Shown: positions 1 through 10,380 of the stretch, piece after piece | Numbering within the stretch: position 1 is the first letter of the stretch | How the letters are laid out: each line of letters begins with the position of its first letter | DNA from: Purpureocillium takamizusanense | Lineage: Eukaryota > Ascomycota > Sordariomycetes > Hypocreales > Ophiocordycipitaceae | Reading direction: 5' to 3' | DNA: 64,000 nt | Assembly (NCBI RefSeq): GCF_022605165.1 | Contig: NC_063072.1 | Coordinates: 1,488,001-1,552,000, forward strand | Position numbers and translations under genes: made by a program | The notes under the pieces: generated by a model | Told to the model about the DNA's origin: nothing | The model's input: only the letters and a program-made list of their open reading frames with translations | Databases searched by the model: none

Positions 1-32
1 GCGCGTTGTTGCTTATCGTCGGCGGGCGAGAC

Positions 33-404
33 ATGGATCCGGCCGCGGGCGACGGCGATGACGCCAACGACGCCGCCGCCGCCGCCATGGCCCAGATGAT
101 GGGCTTCTCGGCCTTTGGCGCGCAGGACCGCCCGCAGAAGAAGCGCCGCTACAACCCCCTCGCCGACGCCGCCACAGAGCAGCAGCACTTATCGAAGCAG
201 CAGCATCATCTTCATCACCATCACCACCACCGTCGTCAAGGGAATTCTCACGGCGCCGCGTCCTCGACGGGGTCGAACGCGACGCCGCTCGGGGCGACGA
301 AGCGCGATGCAGGAGGCGCCACGGCGTCCGTGCGCCCATCTGCCGCGACGAACACGGACGAGATCTCGCTGGAGGATGAAAATGACGAGGTCGAGCCCGC
401 CATA

Positions 405-441
<37 letters not shown>

Positions 442-773
442 ACGTCGCAGAATCAGCGGCAGCTGCCGAAAGCAGCACGACCACCATCGCCTCGTTACCT
501 CGTCCAGCTGGGTTGCCGGAACGACCAGCGCCCGGCGTGGGCTTCGTCGGCATGCCCCCGCGCCGCCGCGGACACGGCGAGCCGCAAGACCACCATCACA
601 TCCGCGACAGGGGCCCCTCGAGCGGGAAACCTTGGTACGAGGACTACTACGACCCATCGTCCAACGAGAATCCCTGGGAGCGCCTCGAATCTTCCATGGG
701 CCTGTTGCCGAGAGGCTCGTGGTTGGCGCGCGGGCATCGGCAACATGCGACCACCCCGCCCGCTCAAACTTGA
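33..773 (+). CDS. conserved low-complexity fungal protein of unknown function
   Basis: I do not recognise a named family. The frame is open from the window edge; the ATG at 33 is preferred over the one at 6 because MDPAAGDGDD begins the hydrophilic protein. About 246 residues. The N-terminal part has the short motif MMGFSAFG followed by a basic patch QKKRRYNP, then a His-rich run, an Ala/Asp-rich run and a Pro/Arg-rich part. The C-terminal end (KPWYEDYYDP, NENPWERLE) is aromatic and looks constrained, unlike the middle. The basic patch could serve in nuclear import, but that is inference. The gene starts only 32 bases inside the window, so an upstream exon cannot be excluded. Opposite-strand ORFs over the same bases are GC-rich shadows. 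Confidence 0.6.
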
Positions 774-2055
774 GCTCACCGAGGTCGCAGCATCAGCATC
801 ATCACAGAATATGACAACGCTATTCCAGGCGCGACTGCCCGCTCTGGCGATGGGGAAGACGCCGACGCGTCGCACCGACCCCTTGTGTCGTGTACGAGGA
901 GATACCTAGGTATCCCGAGCCTTGTCCAGACCTCGGCTAAGGCTAAACCCAATACCTTTTTGGGCCCGGTCACGTGACCACTCCAACGACTTACACGGGA
1001 TGCCCAAGACCTCGAGCCCTCGTCGTCGGCACCAAAGGCTCACATCACATGATCTGGCACATCCCGGAGACTGCCATCAGGGGGGCACACGCCTCCCTGC
1101 TCGCTACCGCCATGCCGGGTCACCTTTCACGCCGGGGTGGCTCCTTGGCCTACTGCACGGGCGTTGGCAGAGAGCTGGATTCGGCTACGGAAGGAGGGCC
1201 TCGGCCCTCGGTCTTGCTGGGCACTGTCGAAGCCCTGGAACGTCTGGCTCTGACACATCAAGTAGCGCCTTGTTGTTACTGCCAGGTCGCCTTGTCACGT
1301 CCAAAGAAGCAACAATTCGTCGCAATAGGAGATGTACCTACGGGTCCCCAACTTTTCCTCTTCACTTGCTACACGGTGTGCCCGTCTCTCCACCGATTCC
1401 GGTCCTTACATGGTACCTTGCAGAAAGACATTCATCGTCCCACCCCGCCTCGGCTCTGCCTCTCGGCCGAATAGGGCCCCTGCTCGCGGGGCGAGGGCAC
1501 CAGACAGCTGGCTCGGCCAATAGCTCAGGCTACCCAAGATGTGAGGAACGAGGCGTGGTGTGCCCGTTTTGCTTCCCCAGATCGTCCCAGTTCATCCAAT
1601 CATAAGTCTCATCGTCTCGTGAAACGGCCGCATCCGACTTCCCCCACACCCCTTGGCCGGCGGCCACGAAACCTTGCCAGTGGAGAGCCAGCGCTTAATT
1701 GCCGCCGCCGCCCACCCGGCAGCAGGGGCCGATAAAGCAGCAAGGGATCTCGCGCCTAGCACGATGCAAGATTGCCGCCAGCCGCAGCTTATTTCAACGT
1801 CAGTCCGTGTCAAATAACGCACTCGCGCACCGGCCAGGTTAGAGTTTCGCTTCCTGGGGGGGCCGGAAAATGGAAGAAGAATCGTAAATCGCTGATATCA
1901 GGCGGCCGTCCATTTTTGTCGTAATCGCTAGTAAAACATCCGGAATTCGCTTTTTCTGGCGCTCTTGGTATACATAGCAAGGCAGAAAAGCGTCCGCTGA
2001 AAGGGTGCGGAAGCTGCCATAAATTCGTCGCGCATGTCCAACTGCTCGCCGTTGT
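774..2055. other. intergenic, no gene supported
   Basis: Between the convergent ends of the first gene and the KxDL gene. Several overlapping ORFs of 60-230 codons occur (for example 922-1605 and 974-1474 on the plus strand), but none has recognisable domains, coherent splice sites or codon constraint. I see only probable 3' untranslated sequence and spacer. Confidence 0.6.
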
Positions 2056-2969
2056 TCAATACTCGGGAGACGGGTATCGCGCGCGAGCCTTGCTGTACTC
2101 CTTGGGGTGCTTGCGCGAGGCCTTTGATTGGAGCGAGCTGTGCGAGACATTCGAGCGTCAGTCGCGGCGTCCTTTGCGTCATTGGCCCACGGGATTTTAC
2201 GTCTTGTTTTCCCTGGGGGGGCGCCGGGCGGACGGGAAGGGCAGGACTCACGAGACTTTCTTCTGTGTCCACTCCAGATCCCCGCGCACCTCGCGGGCAT
2301 CGCGCATGCCCTCCTGAAAACGCTCGCGCGTCCTCGCAAGGCGGGCCTGTGCCTGCTTCTGCAGCTCGACGAGTTCGCGGTGCTTGGCGTTGAGTTTTCC
2401 GGAACTGCGGGATCGCCATGCGTTAGCCATTTTTTTTTTTTAATTTTGTTTTGCTGCTCCCTTTTCCTTGGGGAGGGGGGTGGTGGTGGACTGGATGGTT
2501 CGCGCGCATCATAGAGGCTGACAAGACGCCGCCTGCGCGCGCGGGATTGCGGCGGGCCTGCGCCAGCCAAGCCAAGCCAGTGCAGTGCGCGCGAACGCTC
2601 CCCCCTCCACACGCACACACAGAGCAGCGGGCAAACGGGCGCAACTTACGACTGCGCTTGGACCGCCATGCTGCGGTCCAAGGGAATGGGGTTAAACGAG
2701 TTGGCGAAGCGCTCCTGCATGTACTCCTGGAAGTCGACACCGCTAGCAGAGCCGGCGCTGTCGTAGTCGCCGCTAGAGCTTCCGATGTAGCTGGCGGTAG
2801 TGGCAGAGTAGCCGCTGTTGCTGTACGACGGCACCCCAGAGGCCGAGCTGATGGAGTCGTCGCATTCCGGCGGCGAGATGGAGTACTGGCTGTAAGTGGG
2901 GTACTGGTTCCCCTTGGAGGGGACCGCCATGGGCATGGAGTAGGAAATGGTCGAGTAAGGGCCAGACAT
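2056..2969 (-). CDS. KxDL-domain protein (KXD1-like), three exons
   Basis: Three exons join in phase: 2969-2650, 2404-2252 and 2137-2056, giving 184 residues. Donors are gtaagt and gtgagt; acceptors end in cgcag and cacag. The N-terminal half is Ser/Tyr-rich and disordered. The C-terminal half is a helical domain with LNAKHRELVELQ, a conserved DLEWTQKKVSSL block and a closing KASRKHPKEY segment, as in the KxDL family. In yeast Kxd1 belongs to the BLOC-1 complex acting in endosomal maturation, and metazoan KXD1 acts with BORC in lysosome positioning, so an endosome or vacuole trafficking role is inferred from the family. The last exon is short and easily missed because the middle frame reaches a stop inside the intron. 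A TATA box lies 264 bases upstream of the ATG. Confidence 0.82.
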
Positions 2970-3232
2970 GTTGATCTGATGTAAGCGTCACGGCGCCGGG
3001 CGAGCTTGGTGTGAGATGATGATGGTAGATGAGACTGCAGCCGAGGGACAAAAAGGCAAGCGTTGTAAGGCGTGTGTGGCGGTGATGCTTGAGAAGCGGT
3101 ATGGACGGGGTCAAGACAATGTCTGGGTTGGCACCTTGGTATGAGAACTTGGGATCATGAAGAGTCTCTGGGAGAGAGAAAGAAATAAAAGAAGAAGAAG
3201 AGAAAATTGATTCATCTTGGTCTCGAGGAGCC

Positions 3233-3240
3233 CTTTTATA
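3233..3240 (-). promoter_or_regulatory. TATA box of the KxDL gene
   Basis: The minus strand reads TATAAAAG here, 264 bases before the start codon at 2969. It is followed by a pyrimidine-rich leader with CTTCTTCTT tracts, typical of fungal transcription start regions. Position and composition support a core promoter, with a 5' untranslated region of roughly 230 bases. Confidence 0.5.
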
Positions 3241-4419
3241 CTTTTCCAGCAACCCTCCTCAAGCCGATATGCTCATACCGAAGGGATAACATAACCCGTC
3301 TCTATTCGCCGAGGCCGTGGACGACGACCCCGCCCAGACAAGGACGGGGAAAGACGATATGATGACACTCTGAGAGGCGGACGAGATGATCATGGCGGCT
3401 TGCATGGGGTGGGCCAGCGAGAGTAACACGGAGGCGGCGGCGGTGGTGGTGGTGGAGTAAGAGGACCCCCTGGAGGCTCTTGGGGCTCGTGGAGGCCGGC
3501 CGAGCCAACGAGGACAGGAGGCCGGATGCAAATGGATTCACGGATTCATGGAATAAGCCGCCAAGGGGGTAGGGTGGGAGTAGAAGGGGGCCGTGGCCAA
3601 CGTGGAAGTGAAATGTGCGCTTGCAGAGGCGAGAAAGAGAGCTGGGCGTGGGATAACACCGTCGTCCACATTCACTCAAGAGCCAATGCACATGCCGAGC
3701 AAGAGACGAGACCACCCAGCATCAGAAAAAAAGGATGAGTGGAGACTCGTGGGAAAGTGAAAAGGCCCAGCCGCGAAACGGCCTTGGGTTACAGGGTGGG
3801 CAAGCAAGGGCCCAGAAGGTCGGTGCTAGGCCGGGTGAGAACGATGACGGAACGTGCATCCTGGAGGGGATACACCTTGGAGACGCATGCCCGGCCAAAG
3901 CAAAAGGCGTGGTGGAATTGGCTGGGACCCGTGGCGGGCGCAGGGCAAATCGCCGCCGCCGCCGACTACCAGAGCGTGGTGGCTGCACTAGCCATCTGGC
4001 TCAGTCCCCATGCCAGCCAGGCAGGGAAGCACCATGGAACCGAAAAGGCGGAGAGCGAGCAGCAACGACAGCATCCCACGCTAGGTGCCCAATATGTGGT
4101 CCCAGCGGCGGAGGCGGCGAACGTCAGCGCAAGAGGCACGCCGTGTGTGTTGGACGGGCCTGTTCTGGGGCGAGGCGCTGCAACTGGCTCGGCTGGCCAA
4201 GGATATTCGGAGTCAGATGGAGCATCTGGCCTCGGCATTGGCGACGCAGCGGCGGCGGCGGCGTGTGCGCGCGTGGTGCAAGCGAGCGAGCAGCGTGCGT
4301 GTAAGTCAAACAGCAGCGCAACCTTGGCACGTTGGAACACAAAGGGCCAGGCAAGGCGACGGCAGTTTGCCGGAATGGGCCATCTGGGGGAGGGGCTGGG
4401 TGATTTGCTGCTGGGCGAG

Positions 4420-4532
4420 TGAGTGTGTGTGTGTCTCTCTCTCTCGCCCACTCTCCCACACTTTCTCCCCCTCTCTCTTTTGTTTGTGTGCGTGTGTGCG
4501 CGAAAGTGTGAGAGTGTGAGTGCGTGTGCGCG
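4420..4532. repeat. compound GT/CT microsatellite
   Basis: A (GT)n tract near 4421-4434 runs into a (CT)n tract to about 4445. It is followed by CT-rich and then GTGTGCG/GAGTGTGAG-rich imperfect repeats up to about 4532. Confidence 0.85.
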
Positions 4533-7500
4533 GTGGGTGTGTCGGTAACGTGTACTTCGTAGGTGCGGTAACTATGGATGGATGGGTGTCTGGATGAATG
4601 GTGGATCGAGGCGTGGCCCTCTGGAACAACAAGCGCCGCTAACAGCCAGACGTGGGAAGCGCAAAAGCAGCATTGGAATTCTCTCCTGTGCCTGTCAGGG
4701 CCATGGCAGCCGGCTGGGGCGCGGGGGGGCGCGAGAGAGAGGGGGGAGGCGCACCGAAAGGCACAGCACTGCGGCACTAAAGTTCCAATTCGGAGGCACC
4801 AGGCCGACGGACGGCATGGGGGGCGGGCGGACGGGACGGGCGGACAGACGTCAGGTCAGGCAGTCGTGCATCGAGGCAGTGGAGGTCGGGCAACGCCGCC
4901 GCCAGCGAGGTGGTGATGCGTTGTCAAGACGCCTGCCAAACGATGGCCCGGGTTGGGAGGGACGGAATTGAAGTTGAGAGTTTGCGGCGCGGCGGGTCTT
5001 TTCCACTGCAAACAAATAGGAATGGATGGCGCCTACTGATGAATTGCCTGACATCCGTGGGCGGCAAGTGCTGCTCCGTTGGTCCGTCTGTCTGTCACAG
5101 GGATCCCATTTCCACTGCTACAAAGCAAGTACCGTGGTGATACCTAAGGTGATATACTAAACGAATACATGACGTTTCCCGATACCTACTTCGGCATCTT
5201 CTCTACACGAAATAGCTCGTACTGTCTAGCTAGTGGTCTACGCCTAGATTTAACGTACGTGTACTTGGCTGTTGGTTGAAAGGTACTCGCTCATGTACTT
5301 GGAACAGTACTCCGGGTCGCAACGCTCGTTCGTTCCTGCCGCCCGAGTCCCGACTGGCGCACCCCTCTCGTCTTGACGGGACGTGTCTCCTGCCCAATTC
5401 CTCGCCGCCTCATTGGGGGGAGCAGCCTGGCCTCAACAGAGTCAAGAGGTGCAACGAACGGCGAAACTTAGCCCGACCCAACGCCTGCGGCCCTTTTCGC
5501 GACGGTCTATTGGCCACCAAGGCCACGGAGCCCGTCATCGGCGCGCGACATGGATGGCGGCGACGGACGATGGATTCCCCAGCAAGTCACTCATGTCCCC
5601 GTAGCACCTACTCACTCATTACTCAAAGCGAACCGGTGCTTGCACTTATTAGTTTTTTGCCCCTCCCCCGCCATCCAAGACCGGCGCTCCGTCATCGCCG
5701 CGGGCGTCAGCCGTCGCCCACGCAGGCCAGGCCGGCCTGCTCGCCGGACACCCGATGCCACAGCCTGCGACACGCCCCCGGAGCTGCGCCGTCCTCCGGG
5801 CCACAGCTGCTACCCCTGCCGCGGCGTGATTGCTTGACGAGACGAACAAAGACGACGCGTTGGAAACACAGCATATGCATGGGACTCCACGATGTCTCGC
5901 GCCGTGCCGCTGTGGAGCCGTGAGCAGGTACAGAAGCACAGAATTCGAATCTACCGGGCGAGAAAGCCAGACGACACCCTTTCATCGGGGCACCATCATG
6001 GCACGTCGTCCCACAGGGCGTTTGCGTTGGTGGTGGTGGCCGTGGGAGTGGGAGTGCCACCACCTGCTGGCAATGTCAGTAGTATGTCAGGTCGGCCAAG
6101 TCAGCAAGTGGCGATCCGTCAATGGGCGGCAGCTCCAGACCTAATCCATCTGCTAGATGTTACGCCGTCCATCGCACCACTGCCTCAGCTCCTGCACCAT
6201 CCGCTCCGGTGGTAGCCCGCTCGGCACCCTAACGTAGCGGCGCGGCTCCCCCTTCACGTCCGCAGAGCGAGATGCCTCTCGAGGGAATTTCCATTTTGAT
6301 CCGTCGGAAGGGGAGGGGGGGGCACTCCAGTTCAGCGTGCGTCCATTGGGGGGTGACGGCCGTCGCACGCTCTCTCTCGCCCGCGGCGATGGGTTACATC
6401 CAAGAGAGCGTCCCTTTGGCCACCAGAGGCGATTCCCGCCGTGCAGATTGTACAGCTGGCACTTCGAGATTGTGCTACTCCTGCAGTCCCCTGCCGAGTG
6501 GACTGACTTTGGTGAATTGGGTGAGTGGGTGGCTGGAGAGTACGACGACCAGTCCGTGGGCGAGCTTTCATCGGCACACCACCACCTAAAAGCCTGCGGC
6601 TCGCGCCAACCCGTCTGGCGCGCGCTGTCCGCGCCGCCATTCGCGCCGAGAGGACCATTCTTCTCAGAGGCTCAAATAATAATTTTTTCTTCTCAGTCGC
6701 AGCTTTTCTTCCGCCCCAGGGCAAGGCGCCACGTCTGCGTCCCCCACCCTCCTTGTTCACGGCTTGGCCGTGCAGGACCCAGCGCCGCAGGAATCGGACA
6801 TGATGCGACCATGCACACGCCTCCCCCCGGACCTCGCGACGACAACGCATACCTGTACATCAAGCTGCCTGCAGCCCGTCATGTTCGAGGACGTACGGCA
6901 GGAGGCGAAAAGGCCAGCATGTACGAAGTACATATGTAATGTACGACACATGTAATGTGGGCCCTGAAGAACGCCTGCACGAGCGTTGATGATGGGGCAC
7001 GATCTTATAGGATGGCCATGGCTGGCGGGGGGGCCCAGGCAGAAACGTGGCCCATGCAACCGCTGTATTCCCCGAACCTGCCGCGGCGGCTCTCGAACGC
7101 GCAAGGGAGCGGAGTGGCCAGGAGCAGAGTTGTGCGCCCAGCCATCATCGTGCCATGGTCAGGGGCACTTGATGGGGCCTGCCCGGCATGTTGTCTCTCT
7201 GTGAAGCTTGGTGTTTTCGAACCTCAGTGCATCCCCCGCATCCAGGGCTCGCCAGTGTCCTTGCGACCTCGAACGTCGGATGCGGGCCCATGGACGGCTG
7301 CAGGCTGTCAGACATGTGCTACCGGCGAGCACAGCATGGGCTGAATCGCAGACGATGCGGGTCACTGCAGGCGCGGCTGCGAGCTGATATAAATGTGTCC
7401 ATTATCATGCGCGCATGGGTGTTACACGACGCGGCCTTTTTTCACCGCCAAGGGATGACGAGCCATTCCGGCGAGCCCTCATCGGCGCCGACCCAGTGAC

Positions 7501-7784
7501 GACGAAGAGTAAGTCTACCTATCTACTTAGTGCTCAGTATCATCTCAATGACCGAACCGTCCCATTGGCGCGACCATCTTCATCTCGTGGCCGTGCAACT
7601 CCAAACCATCCTCACTCACACTTCTTGCATGTTCCATTTCACAAGTCTCAGCGTAATGGGTAAGAAACGGAGAAATCCGAAACCCGCAACCCGTCCAACC
7701 TTTGCAAACGCCAACGATGCATAACCGTTTCGTCTTCCGTCATGAGTGGAGTGACACCAAGATCCATCGACGGGTCTAAAGAGT

Positions 7785-8966
7785 CTAGGAGAAGAGCTTG
7801 AGGAAGCCCCAGATGCCGATACCGCTGAGGACGGGAATCGTCAGGTTGTCATCCCAGCCGAATATGTCGATGACCTCGCTGGTAGAGGCGACGAAGCCGG
7901 ACCACAGACCCATGACACCGAGTGCCAGGGGGCCAGTCAGGGTGGCTGCGGCCTTGGAGATGCCGAGCGCATTCGTTACGGAGCTCGGCAGGGACAAGGC
8001 GCCCTTGAACATGAAGCCCTCGTCGCCAGGCATGGGCCCAATTGTGGGAACCAGCCAGCCGTAGAAGAAGTAGGACGTCGCCACTCCGACGACGAAGGCG
8101 GCCAGGGAGCCGGCCAAAGACTTGCCGCGCCGGAGACGGGGGGTGTACCGACCCCAGAGGCGGCCAAACGTGCTGGCAGCGGTGTCACACCAGCTAAGGA
8201 GCAGCACGCTCATGACACCCACGTCTTTGGGAAAGAAGTAGAGGACAATCCAAGCGCCCAGGAGGTAGAAGATGACGCCGTTCCAGCCCGAGTATTCGCT
8301 CTCGCGCATCAGGGCACCAAGCATCTTTACGTAGAGCCGGTTGACAGACTCATACCGGTGGCGCAGCCAGTCCGTGGTGGCGATGGGGATCAGGGCTCCC
8401 ATCAGATAAGGCGGCACGGAGCTCGTCTGCGTGCCCGTGGTGTATAACCAAACGACGAAAAAGCCAATGGAGACGTGTAAGATCTTGCGCGGGACCTCGT
8501 GCTTATGCACAAATGTTCTCCAGTGCCGGTGAATCGGGATCAGTCCGAGAGGGCTGGGGCTACGGCTGAAGTCGCGCCAACTCCATCCCGAGGGCGCGGC
8601 AGGTTGAGGGGGAGCGAGATGACCGTTGGAGGTCCCCAACTTCCCGTTCCCGGCGGCCGGGCTCGTGGCCTTTGTCTTTGTCTTGGTCGCCTGATTCGAG
8701 TTGCTGGGCGTCATGCGAGCGATCTTACGCCCGTCGATGGGCGAGCGGCTCCTCGTTCGGGACCTGCGCAGGCCGGGAACATCGTCTTGCCCGAACTCGT
8801 CCTCGGCGCCGTCCTCGTCGAGGGTGTGCGGCGTCGAGACCCTCTTCCTGGCGGCGGAACGGGTTGTGGGACCGAAGTACTCGGCGGCGTCGAGCTCCGA
8901 AGGCGTCGGGCTGGGCGAAATGACGCGCGGCGTCTCGGGAACGGCGGACCTACGGCGCTGGGACAT
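7785..8966 (-). CDS. DGK1: CTP-dependent diacylglycerol kinase (Dgk1 family)
   Basis: Uninterrupted 393-codon gene. The first ~150 residues are disordered and rich in Ser, Arg, Pro and Thr. The rest is a multi-spanning membrane domain of the CTP-transferase type. It carries the basic motif PRKILHVSIGF before the first membrane helix, an aspartate motif LLSWCDTAASTFGR, and a Gly/Lys segment RRGKSLAGSLAAF, which are the segments holding residues needed for activity in yeast Dgk1. Dgk1 phosphorylates diacylglycerol with CTP in the ER or nuclear membrane, opposing phosphatidate phosphatase and maintaining phosphatidate for phospholipid synthesis. The length exceeds the yeast protein because of the longer N-terminal tail. 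It shares a 1.4 kb divergent promoter region with SPB4. Confidence 0.9.
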   Translation of the reverse strand: MSQRRRSAVPETPRVISPSPTPSELDAAEYFGPTTRSAARKRVSTPHTLDEDGAEDEFGQDDVPGLRRSRTRSRSPIDGRKIARMTPSNSNQATKTKTKATSPAAGNGKLGTSNGHLAPPQPAAPSGWSWRDFSRSPSPLGLIPIHRHWRTFVHKHEVPRKILHVSIGFFVVWLYTTGTQTSSVPPYLMGALIPIATTDWLRHRYESVNRLYVKMLGALMRESEYSGWNGVIFYLLGAWIVLYFFPKDVGVMSVLLLSWCDTAASTFGRLWGRYTPRLRRGKSLAGSLAAFVVGVATSYFFYGWLVPTIGPMPGDEGFMFKGALSLPSSVTNALGISKAAATLTGPLALGVMGLWSGFVASTSEVIDIFGWDDNLTIPVLSGIGIWGFLKLFS

Positions 8967-10380
8967 GGTGATGAAGGAGACAGGGGGCAGCGCGGGGCAG
9001 CGGACGACGCCGGCGAGGACGCGGCGGTTGGAGTCAAAGGCCGACGGCCAGAAGACGGGGGCGGCGGAGTGGAGATGGGCGTCGCGGCGCGAAAGACGCG
9101 CCGTCGTCGTCGTCGTTGTGTGGTCGCAGTCGTCGTCGCAGTGTTCGTCGCGCGGGTCGTCGAAGAGGGCGAAGAGGCCCCGACTCTGGCTACGGGGCGT
9201 CGAGGGGCGGTGGCGGACGACTGTGGCGGCTGTCGAATCCAGGATGATGGTGTTGGGCGTTGATGCAGCAGAGGGCGACGTTACCCTCGCGGCATGGCGG
9301 ACGGGGCGAGAAGAGCTCCGAGGTGCGACGCCGGGGGGAGAAGCACATTACAAGCGAGGAGGGAGGAGAGGGGAGAGGAGGAAGAGTGCGCGAGAGAGGA
9401 ACGCGGCGCGCCAGTGATGATAATGTGTGATGGGGGAGATTGGAGGTCGGGAGGCGGGATGACGGAGAGACCGGGGGGGGGGGGGGGCTCGAGAATTTTT
9501 GCCAGACTCCCAACGCCGGCCGACCAGCAGACTCATGGCCCTCACTCCACTGCCAGGTGAGCGCGAACGGCGCAGGTCAGCCCGGCGCAGTCCACTAAAA
9601 CAACTACGGCCTGGGGGGGAATCCCGGCCCGTCATTGGACCCTAGAACGGGAACTGTGCTGGGGCTGTCCCGGTCGTGGGCCTACCTGAACCCCCCCAAG
9701 TGCCCGCCCGCCTGCGTCGTCGCTCGTGTCATGCTGGCAAAGCTTGAACGGCTCGCAGGTTCGCAGGCATGTGACAACCCAGGAATTGACCGCCGAAAGT
9801 CCCGAGTGCGCCGACAGCCGGGGGACAGTCTCAGCCTCTATGATGTGCCCTGCGGTGTTGGTCCCTCCCTGAAAGGCCCAAAACTCTGTTCGCTCTGTCG
9901 CCGCTCACGTGTGCCCCTCAACCTTGGGTTCCTAACCTTGGGTAGGTCGTTGCATCGGCAGACACGACTGCTCACGCGAGCGTCGTCCTGTTTGGGGCGC
10001 TACCTAACTTAACTACCTACAGGCTGGCCGGACTGTTCCCGTCGCGTCATGGCCTTGTGTCGCCGCTGTCTGGCGTGATTGGACCCTGGCAGATGGCAGT
10101 CGCAAGTCAACTCACGAGGATTGGATGCGCCAGACCCGCGAAGGCTCCAAGCGGCTAGCTCGTACCTGCTCTTGGCAAGGCGTCACAGGGGTGCTGCTTC
10201 GCGCTGGCAGGAGAAAAAAAAGAACGTAGCCCGGCTCAGCACGCCTCATACCCCCGCCACACGTGCTGGCTGGCTGATAAGATAACCAAATTTCTTGTCG
10301 AGTCTCATCGAAGAACCAGAGGCAGGAAACACCACCGCAACAACCGACGAGCTGTTGTCGTCGTCGTCGCATTGCCACAA
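8967..10380. other. divergent promoter region DGK1 / SPB4
   Basis: 1.4 kb between two divergent start codons. It contains a run of 15 G at 9473-9487, purine-rich leader sequence for DGK1 (9340-9400), and a short CTACCTAACTTAACTACCT motif near 10001-10019. No ORF with recognisable content. Confidence 0.6.
9473..9487 (+). repeat. poly-G run (15)
   Basis: Fifteen consecutive G on the plus strand in the DGK1 upstream region. Similar runs occur at 46221-46234, 51880-51893 and 61849-61866, all with G on the same strand. Run length may be inexact because of sequencing error. Confidence 0.85.

Larger units (their letters stand above)
2970..7784. other. 4.8 kb stretch without a supported gene
   Basis: The first 300 bases are the KxDL leader and promoter. 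Beyond that I find only short overlapping ORFs in all frames, none with domain-like sequence or a convincing exon chain. A mixed GT/CT microsatellite lies near 4420-4532. TACTTCGTA occurs at 4553-4561 and its reverse complement at 6922-6930. Pyrimidine-rich stretches and palindromic TACCTAAGG-type motifs (near 5145) are present. The right end is the 3' side of DGK1. A non-coding RNA or a rapidly evolving gene could lie here unseen. Confidence 0.5.

Noticed and set aside
922..1605. 227-codon plus ORF in the spacer
   Set aside because: Overlaps other ORFs of similar quality, shows no domain, and sits between two genes where 3' untranslated sequence is expected.
8499..9417. Plus-strand ORFs of 238-254 codons opposite the DGK1 5' part
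   Set aside because: Gly/Arg-rich shadow of the disordered N-terminus and upstream region of DGK1; no domain.
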